From contig FJUW01000021.1 of the NCBI GenBank assembly GCA_900074885.1, positions 434,001 through 498,000 of the forward strand: DNA of 64,000 nt, read 5' to 3'. The notes beneath the pieces are model-generated. The model made no database searches. It was not told where the DNA came from and worked only from the letters and a program-made list of their open reading frames with translations. Source of the DNA: Rhynchosporium graminicola (Eukaryota > Ascomycota > Leotiomycetes > Helotiales > Ploettnerulaceae). The position numbers and the translations under genes are program-made. Below, piece by piece: positions 23,614 through 34,592 of the stretch (positions are counted from its first letter, which is position 1; each line of letters begins with the position of its first letter).

Positions 23614-24854
23614 ATGTCTCAACCATCCATGGTCCGTTGGCAAGGCCGGCATAATGACGAGCGATCCGCGCACACCTTTCAGCTTACAGATTGGACCGCA
23701 TTGCTCCAAGAAGCGCAGATTTTGAATGGTGGCCGGGCATGCAATTTCGATGGTCCATACCATGCGGGAGGACGCCATATCGTCCGTCGTCTCGAATTTA
23801 TCGACGGAGGCGAGTTATGGCTCGTACGAATTCCTATAGTTCCAGCATCTTTGACCCCTGATCCGAGCGAAATAGTGAAATGGTGGACGGCTGAACGACA
23901 GTTTACCATGGAGAGCGAGATTGCAACAATGAAATACTATGCGGAGAGCACCAATGTACCAGTACCAACCATATTTGGACACAGGACATCGATTCATGGG
24001 AACACTGTGAAGCTTCCATACATGCTAATGCAATGCATACGAGGCAACATGTTGTTCGACCTTGGAGGCCCTGGCATACTCAATGACGAGCAAAAGAGTG
24101 GGATCCGGAAGTCGATTGCTTCAATACAGGTTTGTAGGAGCTCCTGCCAGTATTTTCGTCTTGCTGACTATTCATGTTATTAGTGTCAAATGGCAACTGC
24201 GAAGATCAGCAAGCTTGGATCGCTGGTCTTGGGGCCAAACGGGACGGTCGATATTGGTCCACTTCCAGCCGCATTTGGCTTTGAAGGACCGTTTTCATCA
24301 GCGGTGGATTATTTCCTCTCGTGGGCCGCTCATGCCGAGTTCGGGAATCAGAAATTTCTCCGTGACCAACCTGAAGACAACGAAGGGCTTCGAAGCCTTA
24401 AACGGGCAGTGATTTCGTTCCCTTCACGCCTCAAGTCGGCAATGGAGTCGAGAAAGATAGTCGCTTGCGAGAATGGCTATCCGATCGTTCATCGAGACTT
24501 CCTACCGCATAACATACTTTTCGATGATGCATACAATATCGTGGGTGTGATCGATTGGGAATTCGCACATTCCGCTCTACTCGAAGTGTTCGCTGCTTTG
24601 ACAAATATGTATTCTCATTTTGATGCAAAGACGCTTCACTAGTCACCGACACAGACGAGGAAGGAAGGCAGTATATCGAGGATATCATGAATGAGGAGAA
24701 GGACACGCCACAGGGTCGCAAGCTATCCCAGACCTTTGGAAGCATCTTGGGAGACATCGGTCTGTGCATGACACACTTTGAGGAGGGAAGAGCTGTTTCA
24801 TTCGGGGATTTACTAGACCGCTACGAATCAGAGTCTATTTACACATTGCTTTGA
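23614..24854 (+). CDS. Aminoglycoside phosphotransferase (APH)-family protein, frameshifted
   Basis: Exons 23614-24129 and 24184-24854 (intron 24130-24183, 54 bp). Fungal APH/choline-kinase-like fold: N-lobe with hinge-like LPYMLMQCIRG, catalytic loop IVHRDFLPHNILFDD (D near residue 277) and metal-binding VIDWEFAH (D near 296). The reading frame stops at 24640-24642 in the middle of the C-terminal helices, but the family pattern continues in the next frame (VTDTDEEGRQYIEDI, then FGSILGDIGLCM, FEEGRAVSFGDLLDRY) to 24854, so one base appears to be lost near 24637-24643. Fungi carry many such genes of unknown substrate. Direct repeats flank it. The frameshift could be a true lesion or a sequencing error. 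Confidence 0.7.
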
Positions 24855-24999
24855 TCTAGTTCAGTGTAACGATAATTAAGATGAGATTCATTTTATTGCC
24901 AATTTCCTGTTCAAATGGGTACTTAGGTCCTGCCTTTATTCACATACCGAACCGTCCAGAGACCGTCACTTGACGATTAATTCATACCTGCCCTTTCCT

Positions 25000-25136
25000 C
25001 TAAGGTAATGTACAAGAGCACGAAGATCAAGACTTTTAGGCAGATCTTCGGTGAATAAAGTAATCCTATGTATCTAGGTAAACGGTATATTCTCGGGTCG
25101 GCCAAAACTCTTCCTTCAGATTATAAACTACTAGAC
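25000..25136. repeat. Right copy of diverged direct repeat flanking the phosphotransferase
   Basis: Same block order as 23412-23528, same orientation, about 1.6 kb away. It lies about 145 bp after the phosphotransferase stop. Confidence 0.6.
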
Positions 25137-25496
25137 GATATATAGGAAAGTATCGATTCTTGCATACACGGAGAAGAAAGCGAGAAAAGACGAGAGATAA
25201 AAAGAGGCTTCGTCTGGGCTTCAGCCCAAAGCAATACTCACTTGTAGGCCATTGCCAAGGACGAATCTACTCCGTAAGAGGCGATGGGTATATTCACATG
25301 CACATGTAAGACATGCGATTAGATTGCCCAATCGGAAGAATCTTACTTGAATATAGTTGTAGTACGCCGCGCTACCACCGAACTGGGATGTTGAAGGGCG
25401 CGCGCATCAAGAAATTGACAATGCGGGACCCACCCCGCTTCTACACTTGTATTGTACTTGTGGCTCGCACTTGCTCTTGCTCAAGGTGGGGGTGGG

Positions 25497-25528
25497 AGGA
25501 CGAGGACGAGGACGAGGACGAGGATGAC
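25497..25528. repeat. Hexanucleotide microsatellite (GAGGAC)n
   Basis: About five tandem units of GAGGAC in the leader region; the last unit is GAGGAT. Confidence 0.8.
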
Positions 25529-25931
25529 TGGAAGCATCTGGCTGACTGTGCAATTGGATATTCATACGGACTTCACATACATCTTTCCTATCAACACATC
25601 TCATCTCTCGACCTCAGAAAAATATCCTCGAGAGATTGTCCTTCACATTCATAATTCCCCTGTATATACGATATTCTCGATCTAGACTTGACTTGACTTG
25701 CTTTGACTTGTCTTGGTGTGTTGATAATCCCTTACAGTATCCGACATCTCGTCTTACGGTCTCGTATGTACCAACCTTGAATCCATCATCGCACATACCT
25801 TCTCACGCCTTTCTCTTGACCTGATATTGGCCTTCCAGCCTAAAGCAACACTCGATCACCCAAAAGGGCTATTACACTACAGTGTGCTTCTCATCTACCC
25901 CATTGAGTACACCGGGCCCCGCGCCCTCTAG

Positions 25932-28900
25932 ATGACAACCTTCGACGAAGAAACAATGGACGAGTTCTTCAATTTCGAAGACGCTGCCCGGTTAGACATC
26001 GATCTCAACCTTGATTCCGAACCTAACTTTACCGATGCCGAAAGTCTGGATTTCGACCAGCTCATGGCGCCCGGCCCGTATGACATAGACTTAGCTTTCG
26101 TCAATCAAACAGATGACGAGAATCACTTCACATGTCTTCAAAATTTCTCCTCCCAAGAACCCCAGCCCCCTCTTTCTTTCAATGACCACTCCCTCCCCGA
26201 GACGGCCATGCAAGATACCACAATGATGGCTCCGGCCGACTTCATGGATTTTCCCAGATGGATTGATGGTATGGATGTGCCCGCTCGCCCATGCTCTTAT
26301 TGCCAACGAATGAGACTTCATTGCAAGGTCATCAAGGAAGGTTACCGCAAGGGCTCGTGTACGAGCTGCGTTGCATTGGATCATTCATGCAGCTTGACTC
26401 AACCGGATTTGACGATCAACAACAACCGTGGTTGTCATTTTTGTGTTCCGAAGACTGTTAATGACAACGAAGACACTGCACCGGATCCTTGTGAGCATTG
26501 CTTTCAACAAGGGTCTGAGTGTAAAGTCATCAGAGAAGGACCCAATATCGGCTCTTGTGAGAGTTGTATTTCGTTTGCACGGGAATGCAAGGCCCAAGAG
26601 AAGGGCTTCCCGGACGCTTGGGGTCTGGAGGATCTTTTGGATCTCAATGTCAATCAACAGATTTACACGCCTCAGTGTCAGGGACTATGTCAAGGCTCCC
26701 TCGCCCACGGTCGATCGGACTCGATGCGTAATCCAGTGGCGCCCAATTCCTCTGATGAGAACATCAAGGAGAAATCCGCAGAGGTTGCTCCTAAAGTTGG
26801 TGCTCGATTCTCAAGGGAATCTATCCGGATACTTCGAGGCTGGTTATCAACTCACCACTCTCACCCCTATCCTACCGAAGAGGAGAAGGATGGTCTCAGA
26901 CGTCAAACAGGACTTAACAAGACCCAGATCACCAACTGGCTTGCCAATGCTCGCCGGCGGGGTAAGGTCTGCCCACCACGATCAACATCGCCTAGTGTTC
27001 AGAACTATCCTAATGGCATGGGCATTCCCAGACGATCAACCCCCGCACTCGAAAACATGAATCCGCTGGAAAGATGGAAAAATTCCCCTCCAGAAAACGA
27101 ACCTGCTTCCGTGACTGCTATTGCTAAAGCTGTCACATCATCAACTTACTTTTCTGGTCTCGCCAGTCCGTCACTTAGCTATGATCAGACTGATAATGGA
27201 TCGAGTCGTTCGTTATGCAACGTGTCATCTACTAGCAGTCTAGGGACTTCCCACTCTAGTGGTGCTTCATTCGCATCAGCATTCTCCTACAAGTCTCGTG
27301 GCTCATATGGATCGTTCGGATCTTTCGGCACCAGAGGACGACGGCGTCGTCGCCGTCAAGCAACCAAACCTGTCGCAGTCAAAATAGCATCTGGACCTCC
27401 TCGAGTTTTCCAATGTACTTTCTGCACCGAAACGTTCAAAACCAAGCATGACTGGCAAAGGCATGAAAAGACCCTTCATTTGTCTCTCGAACGGTGGGTA
27501 TGCTCACCCGATGGACCAGCACAATATTGTTCCGATGACGGCCACACTCGCTGCGTCTACTGTGGGATCCCAAACTTCTCCTCCGAGCACGCAGAAATGC
27601 ACAATCAGTCCGACTGTGCCGAAAAATCACTAGAAGAGCGAACTTTCTATCGAAAGGACCATCTTCGTCAACATCTGAGCCTAGTCCACGACGTCAAATT
27701 CCAATCCTTCTCCATGGAAACCTGGAAAGTAGCTACGCCTGAGATACGCTCACGCTGCGGGTTTTGCGGCATCGTGATGGATTCTTGGACTACCAGAGTC
27801 GATCATCTGGCGGAGCATTTCAAAGGTGGTAAATCTATGGCTGACTGGAAGGGTGATTGGGGATTTGAGCCGCAGGTTCTGGATATTATTGAAAATGGAA
27901 TGCCACCTTGTATGTCTTCCCCTTCCTCTTTTCGACTGGCGTCCAAGCTAATGTGACTCAACAGATCTTATTCACGATGAAAGGAATAGCATGAATCCAT
28001 TCGAAGCTTCGAAAGAAGTGGCCAGCGACGAGAAGACCCTGGAAGATAAAATCAAAATCGGCTTAGTCGAATACGTTCACGATGCGGTCATGAAAGGTGC
28101 CGCGCCTACAGATGTAGATCTGCTAATCGAAGCGCGCAGTATCGTTCGGACGGCAGATAACATCGCCTTTGGCAAGAGCCATCCCGAGGGATCCTGGTTT
28201 TGCGATCTCATTCTACTTTCTGGAACCACGGAAGAAAAAGCTTCAGGACGACCGGGCTCACCAAACAATTCCTGCATCAAAGGAGTGGAATTGGTCAACG
28301 TACGAGTCGCTTCAGATTTTGCGCCATCCGCTCTGTCGACATGTATCAAGCAAAGGGCTCTGATGTCGTTTGTGGAGAGGAGACAAGCTTTGGGATTAAC
28401 TCCTACGGACAGTGAACTCCAGGCTGAATGCTGCCGGATCCTGGAGGAGCATGAGCACCAATCGAGTTATAAGTGTCAGCCTGCGCTTGTATGGTTCAAA
28501 TACTTGGTCATGGCTTCGTCGTGCTGGTTGAGAGGCTTCAGGGAAAGGTCTGGCTTGCCTAGGAGCTCTGAGATACTTTCGGAGGAGGTACGATCGTTGG
28601 ATGACAAGAGTATTGATTACAGCATCCACAACCACCTCAGACTAGTACACGAGTTGAAAGACTGGGTTCGTTTCCAAACTTCTCTCGGGAACTTTCCGAG
28701 CGATTTCGAGCTCCAAAACCAAGCACGGATGATCGTCTTTAAAAACGACGACGCATGGAACCAAACAGCAATGGACGACCCGTCCATGTTCCAACAGTTC
28801 AAACAGCAAGCCGGTCTTATCACCATCGACTCCGCAAGGCCTAACATGCCCGAGGTATCCGAAACAACTGAAAGCTCCCAAGCATCTCCAAAAACCCTAC

Positions 28901-30403
28901 ACTGGGATCTCAAGAACACCCATATGCATCCACGTCTAGAAAGCGTCCGCACAAAAAATACACACCCAATTCTCGAAGCATCATTTCCTAGACAGATTAT
29001 GAACCAACCATCCACCAACACGAACCCGACGCAGCCGCTGAAGTATTTTTTGAATGATGCAAATTGTTATGGGAGACTTGTGAGGGAGTTGACGAGGTTT
29101 GTGACGACTTGTATTTCGGCTAACAACCCGAATCAACATGTCAGTATTTCCTCCTCTTTTGGCCCACCCACTCCAGTCCCATATTTCACTTGTATATGCG
29201 ATGCTAACGCACCACACAGCTCCCCTCAGACGCCGAGATCCAGAACCAAGCCCGCTGGGTAATTTACGACGACGATGATCCCTGGAACCAGACAGCAGCC
29301 GACAACGCCGAATGGCTTATCCGCTTCAAGCGAGACGTTGGTCTATCCTCACCTTCTCTCGGCCCAGGTCTCCCCTTAACACATCCATCGTGGCGTATAG
29401 CTGATGGCGGAACTGGATTTTCACCTCCTTTTATATCACCTCAAGTTCCGCCTCCTGCGGAGAAGTTCCCGGAAAACGTTGATGTCCCTGTGACGATAGA
29501 CCATAAGACGTATAATGTGAGTGGGAAGACAGCGAGGGGGTTTGTGAAGGGTCTGTCTGAGGCAGGGAGGTGGGCGAAACCAGCGCAGGTGTTCTGCTCA
29601 AGAGATCTGGAGCAGAAATTGGGCGATTATATGCGGAGTTCGCTTGCCGCGGGACATTGTCCTTCGGATGAAGAGCTTAGAGCGAAAGCGAGGGAGGTAT
29701 TGGGGATGGAAGAACGGCAGCGGATGATGTGGAGCTGTTACGCAAATTCAAAGCTATGCACGGTCTCAGTAGTTCCAGTATTGGATATCTGGGACATCAG
29801 GTCCCAGGGATGGGCATGATTGGTAGTGATGAGGAATTATTGGCAGAATTCGACCATGAGTTGACAGGAATGGATTTCAGTACGATGGATTTCACTATCT
29901 CTAGACCTGCTTCTGGTACTGCTTCAGCATTGAACTCAGGCTCGACGTTAAGTTCTGGTGGCGCGAGTCCAGATTTCTTCATCCATCACCCACAGCCTCA
30001 ATCACATCGACATTCTGATCATCAGGCTCGACCTCCAGTCAGCGACCACATCCAGAAGCAGCCACTCGCCCAATCCCGCAGCAAAGGCGCCGGCCCAGCC
30101 CCCGATTACGCAGAGCTCTACCATGTCCACGCCGCTACAGCATCGCCATTAAGAAGACGATCAAGCACGAGGATGGCTGCGAGATCTGGATTTGCGCTAG
30201 GTGTGTCGCCGCCGAGGACGACTACTGCTCTCTGTGCGAGCAGTGTGGGGGTCGGGGGCCTAGGAGAGGGAGAAGTGGGTGAGTTGGTGGAGATTGGGGA
30301 GATGGAGATGGGTATGGAGAGTGGGATTGGTGGAAGTGGTGGAACGGAGAGTATAGGTGCAGCGAATGCGGGGATTGGTGTGATGAATGGGTATATGCTA
30401 TAA
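25932..30403 (+). CDS. Composite transcription factor: Zn2Cys6-like pair, TALE homeodomain, C2H2 fingers, five repeat modules
   Basis: Exons 25932-27909, 27965-29139, 29220-30403; about 1445 aa if one frameshift is bridged. Acidic N-terminus. Two clusters with C-x2-C-x6-C-x11-C-x2-C-x6-C spacing (residues ~121-154 and 187-220) fit Zn2Cys6. A TALE-like homeodomain follows (~293-346; WLANARRR carries the expected Asn and Arg). Then a Ser-rich segment, an R-rich likely nuclear signal (RGRRRRRRQ) and C2H2 fingers from ~493 (FQCTFC...). From ~690 on there are five diverged ~55-60 aa modules with a PSDxELQxxAR core and an FKxxxGL end. Introns have clear GTATGT/GTCAGT donors and a GCTAAC branch. The frame breaks at the GGGG run 29702-29705; the fifth module continues in the next frame. 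A nuclear regulator by inference; targets unknown. Confidence 0.82.
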
Positions 30404-30918
30404 CCTTTCAGTACGGTTGTGTGATGAACAAAAAATGGATGAGTGGAAGGAAGGGTTGATCCAGAGTCTCTTGTTTGGTTGTCAATGGGATACGGCGGTG
30501 GTACCATCAAGAATCTCTCTCCTCATTGGCCCATTGACGTCAAAAGGAATGGGGAAATGGACTTATCACTGGGAATCTGTTTGTCCATTCCAGTTTTTAA
30601 AGAATAGACTAATTACCACATCTGATGAATAATGCAACTACGGTCTACTTTACTACTTACATTGTAGTTTAGGTTTTCACGAGAGCGAGAAGTGGGTATA
30701 AGTAAGTAAGTGCTGTAAGCGCTACATTGTGATCTTACTAATGAGAGTTCAAACCTTCATAGAATGACTGCATAAGCTACAATTATCATCTCCACCTCGC
30801 TAATTTGACCCATACGATCAAATTTCTGTAGCGTTTCGACTATTCAGAAATGCTGTGACCCTCATGTTCTCAAGCGACACTCCATTCGCACAAATCAAAA
30901 GCCTAGATCGTCATCAAC
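30404..30918. other. Intergenic, nothing recognised
   Basis: 515 bp between the regulator stop and the DUF2235 start, both on the plus strand. No domain-bearing ORF and no clear repeat. It should hold the 3' UTR of one gene and the promoter of the next. Confidence 0.5.
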
Positions 30919-32254
30919 ATGTCCGGCAGCATGTCCAACCGCACCGGAACCCCCCCCCCAGTTACTGCCAATAGTACTTTTCAGATAGAAATTGAAAAAG
31001 AAGAGCCGAAACTTCAAAACAGACGCCTCTTTGTTTGCTGCGATGGAACTTGGATTGTTGGTGATGTAGAAGGCCAGCAACTTACCAATGTTAGCAAAGT
31101 TGCAAGATGCATCGACTACGTCGATACGTGGCAACCAAAGAAACCCATGAAAGGCGACATGCATAGGGAAGGCGATATCATGAACAAGAAAGATGAAACG
31201 CCGAACAACCAGGCGATCGAGCTAATCGATGCCTCCGAAACGGATGATCAACCGACGACAGAAGACGCAGCAAAAACCAATGATGGGACTGAGGCGGAAA
31301 AGGGTGTAGACAAGATTCCCAGTCCTCGAAACTTTGTCCAAATTGTACACTACCAACTCGGCATTGGCACTGGTACAGGTAGAATTGCCAACAACCTAGA
31401 CGCGATGACTGGTACGGGTGAGAAAATCGTACTCCTGAAAACTATCCGGGATCTTATGCTAAGGCTGCTTTAGGTCTCTCTAAAGGTATTCGTGCAGCCT
31501 ACAGCTTCATCAGCTGGAACTGTTCCGGTTCCAAGGATGAGATAATCTTTGATTGGGTTCTCTCGAAGTGCATTCACCGTGCGGTGTGTTGCCCAATTCA
31601 TCGACGAAGTTGGACTATTGACCAAGAGCGGACTACACCACTTCCCCAAGCTCTTCAAACTATGGAGACACCTCGAACCTGGAGACCTAGCGCAGGAAAC
31701 CCTCAGTAAAAATGCAGCACTGCTGCAGAAAAAATGTGAAGACCTCCGAGCATTGGGGGATTTTGGTGAATCATAATGTCAGAATTGAGATCTGCGCTGT
31801 GTGGGATACTGTAAGGGCAGTTCTTCGACGTAAATACCGCACTGTCTGCGAAATTATGCCCCAAAATATCGAACTCGGTATCCAGGCTCTCGCACTCGGT
31901 GAGAAATTCGATCTATATAAGCCGATGGAATGTGATGAAGGCCAAAGGGATTCGGAAAAACTGCTCAGACAGCGCTGGTTTGCAGGTAATCATAGGGATA
32001 TTGGTGGCGGGAACAAAGACATGACACTTGCGAACATCACTTTAGCTTGGGTTATAGGACCGCTCACCGACAAAGTCGAATTCGACCATTGTAGCTTTTG
32101 GGCAATCACCACGACTCGGTCCTGGTCGAAACCTTCTCCGACCGAATATGACCGCGAGATCTTTTCGGATACCTGCAGAGTCATTGCCACATCTCCCATC
32201 TCATTACGCCTTCGTGTGTTTAAAAGCTTCGGGAAGTATTGGCACGTTTGCTGA
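30919..32254 (+). pseudogene. DUF2235 alpha/beta-hydrolase-like protein with two frameshifts
   Basis: Exon 1 is 30919-31417; intron 31418-31473 (GTGAGA...TTTAG) joins MTGTG to LSKGIRAAYSFISWN. Family landmarks: RRLFVCCDGTW at the N-terminus, YQLGIGTGTGR, the nucleophile elbow GFSRSAF (family usually GFSRGA), ICAVWDTV and GNHRDIGGG near the catalytic His. DUF2235 proteins are predicted hydrolases; bacterial relatives include T6SS phospholipase effectors. Two single-base gains break the frame: a T run at 31548-31550 just before the elbow, and a GGGGG run at about 31746-31750. The usual C-terminal part is absent after 32254. An acidic insert (about 31165-31320) separates the first two motifs. 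Decay or homopolymer error are both possible; the missing C-terminus favours decay. Confidence 0.72.
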
Positions 32255-33087
32255 CACTTGTTGCAGTGCGATCCAATAAATCGTGGCTTTCATGATTGAT
32301 GCAGGCTATAGGATCTGCGCCACGGTCTCGAATGAACATCGCCGAGCATGAAAATGTCACTTTCCAAAAAAAAACCTAGGGATAGCCGAAAAATTGACTC
32401 TTAGTTGCTCCCAGGGAAGAGGAAAATGATTCCAAGATCCCTCGAACTTCACTTGAGGTCGCCAAATCAAAGCCTTCTGCCCGAGACGTTTTTGAAGGCC
32501 AGATTCTAGAGAAATGGGCAAAGCATATAACATGCGCCCACGTCAATCTGAAGCAAGGTCAACCTGAAGCAAGCCCGCAACGTGGAAGAAGACATTCCGC
32601 ATGAGAGCGATTTGTTCGAAGCCCACCGAAATATAGACTTGAACCTTAGCGCTCAGTATCAAGCAGAAATTCCAATCCGTGCAATTCTTTCGGCGTTCCA
32701 CAGACTTGTCCAGGAGCATCAGGAAGGGAAGAAAGAATCCTTAGAGAAATTCTGTGGGGATTTCAATCAGAGCCGCAACAAAAAGAAGCGGTCTTGGAAC
32801 TTTCAGGTCCACTACAAGACAAAAGCAACTTTCAAGTTCGAGCGTAAGGAAAAGACCGAGACTCATACTGGAAGCTCGGAGAGTTCTCCGTGAACAGGAG
32901 ATCATGATTCATCGTTACAGCACCCAGAGCTGACGATAGATGGTAAGGACCTGGTCTTCACAAGAGACTTTCCCCTTTATATAGGAAGAGCTCATGCGAT
33001 AATAACCTCCTGACCCACCTCCAAGATTCAAAGAATTTTTCCTAAAGAAGATCATGTTCAAGCCAAAAAGCGACGAATACGACCATA
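32255..33087. other. Decayed sequence downstream of the DUF2235 gene
   Basis: A lysine/glutamate-rich open stretch at 32582-32893 (plus) lacks an ATG start and has no recognisable domain. An A9 run lies near 32368. It may be the degraded remainder of the DUF2235 gene. On the minus strand, 32915-33050 could be a final exon of the gene at 33088 if a GTGCCA donor is used. Confidence 0.4.
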
Positions 33088-33685
33088 TCAGAAATGTTTC
33101 GATATCTGGCACCTAGAAATGGCTTCGTGCTCGGGAGTAGGTAGCTCCTCCTGAAGCAAGATATCATAATTGCTGGGAATTGGTGCAGGTTTGCCTCGAG
33201 CGCGGCGTTGCTGTAATTTGAGAGCGTGGCGGCCGATTACTTCTCGTTGGTTGATTTCGTGTTCGTCTCTAAGGTTCTCTGTGCTGACCGATTTGTCATC
33301 AAGGAACTCGCGTTTGACTTGACCATCAGGGAGAGTGTGTGATGCTTCATCAGTCGTCACAATCTTGGGTCTATGCGGTAGGAGCTGCAAGGAGGATGCG
33401 GGATTTTGTTGACTTTCAACTGGCTGGACAGTTTCATTGAATACGGCGTTGGCTCCGGAAGATGTTGTGGTCTCTGTCATTCCAGACCTAAGTCTATGGG
33501 GTAAAGTATACTCTCCTGCAGCTACAAGGGGTGTCAGCGTGAACAATTATCAATTAATGGCATCATCTAAGAGATAGAAGCTTTAGCTTACCTGCGCTCG
33601 TAGGTGACGAGATGTCCGGGAAGTCAATCATATCCTCAAATTCGCCACGGCTCCTTTTCGTTTCATTCTTTGGTGCTGAAGACAT
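33088..33685 (-). CDS. Hypothetical charged protein, two exons
   Basis: Exons 33592-33685 and 33088-33521 (175 aa), intron 33522-33591 with a GTAAGC donor and TTGTAG acceptor. The first exon gives MSSAPKNETKRSRGEFEDMI, and the second a polar protein with a basic stretch (GRHALKLQQRRARGKPAP). No signal peptide or membrane segment; I do not recognise a domain. A third exon (acceptor near 33038) could replace the last eight residues and extend to a stop at 32915. Its start codon overlaps that of the opposite-strand ORF at 33684. Composition looks coding and splice signals are good, but no family supports it. Confidence 0.5.
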
Positions 33686-33962
33686 GGCTGCTGATCGTGT
33701 CAAGTGCTTGAGACGTATTCTGGAGGATGAGGGGGAAAAGAATTATACTTTGAGTCTTGAGATGAGGAAATTCTTCTTGCACAGAACACCAGAACACGCT
33801 AGAAAATGTGGTATTCTCTGGAACAAAGTGCTGCATATGTCTACCACCGTCTTTGAACGCCAGTTGACCGCCTGGAAGAAGGATTTAGAGCTCCCTAGAA
33901 TCATACCTCCCGTTCCGTTCAAGCAAAAAGCCCACCCCAATCGATTCAATTACCCTTGTTGA
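33684..33962 (+). CDS. Small hypothetical ORF between two minus-strand genes
   Basis: 92 aa from the ATG at 33684: hydrophilic and helical-looking (LRRILEDEGEKNYTLSLEMRK, then a segment with AWKKDLELPRIIPPVPF), without signal peptide or known domain. Its start overlaps the start of the minus-strand gene through a shared CATG, and its last 17 bp overlap the end of the NTF2-like gene on the other strand. It is not a shadow of either CDS because most of it lies between them. It may be a small gene, an exon of something larger, or chance. Confidence 0.3.
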   Translation: MAADRVKCLRRILEDEGEKNYTLSLEMRKFFLHRTPEHARKCGILWNKVLHMSTTVFERQLTAWKKDLELPRIIPPVPFKQKAHPNRFNYPC

Positions 33963-34592
33963 CTCCATTGACCTGATTTGCATGCCTCTGCTCGATCCAA
34001 GTAATCGGCGCCAGCAACAAAGCTCCCAAAATACACATGCCCGTCGCAAACATCTGCCAAAGCCAAATAATCGTTGCTCCTCCTGGCCAAAAGAATTTGA
34101 CAACTTCATTCATCTGATATAAGTCTTCTTGCGATTTAATATAGTATTTTCCGTCGTTTTCCGATTGGACGAGTTTCAGTTTTGTGGTAAGATGTACGTT
34201 GGATTTGTAGAAGGGGACGAAGAAGAGAGAGAATATCTGGTTGATTTCGACGAAGAGAATGGAGGACTTTTGGTTGAACTCTATATTCGCTGTTAGTAAT
34301 TTGATTGGAGATGAGGTAGGCAAAGAAATGTACCATCGCATTCTACATCTAGAACAATCCTTGGAGAGAGAATCTTGTACCATCGATAGATCATCCAGAT
34401 GACCCATCTCGAATTCACGTCTCCGATTAAAGGTAGATTAAAGTGAGAGAAGCTGGGGACTCGGCAGAGGGGGTGGATAAAAGCAGCATCGGGGAGGAAG
34501 TAGGCATCGAGGGCGTCTTTCTGATCTGCCGGGGATCCTTCCGTGAGGAGATGGATAACATGGGATATTTGGCGCTCTATTGATATATTCAT
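33946..34592 (-). CDS. Fungal NTF2-like (SigF-like) domain membrane protein
   Basis: Exons 34334-34592 and 33946-34289 (200 aa), intron 34290-34333 (44 bp, TTACTAACAG 3' end). The layout matches the fungal SigF-like NTF2-like family: N-terminal helix SHVIHLLTEGSPADQKDALD, YFLPDAAFIHPLCR, WMIYRWYKILSPRI, then after splicing IEFNQKSSILFVEINQIFSLF, FYKSNVHLTTKL, YYIKSQEDLYQ. The C-terminal hydrophobic segment VKFFWPGGATIIWLW...GALLLAPITWI probably anchors it in a membrane. Family function is unknown. An upstream minus-strand exon (34619-34804, with a GTAAGT donor near 34727) could be spliced in frame to Leu-Met of this ORF, which would add a 26-residue leader; the family usually starts near the present Met, so I keep the shorter model. 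Confidence 0.75.

Larger units (their letters stand above)
24855..25931. other. Intergenic and probable long 5' leader of the composite regulator
   Basis: Contains the right direct-repeat copy (25000-25136), a six-base GAGGAC tandem (about 25497-25528) and a CTTGA-type repeat (about 25685-25712). Several short ORFs overlap the tandem but begin at unlikely starts and show no domain. CT-rich stretches toward 25900 fit a promoter/5' UTR. Confidence 0.5.

Noticed and set aside
25313..25685. Acidic and Arg-rich ORFs over the GAGGAC repeat
   Set aside because: Translations of a microsatellite in different frames.
26428..27060. 210-codon plus-strand ORF
   Set aside because: Shadow of the homeodomain region of the composite regulator.
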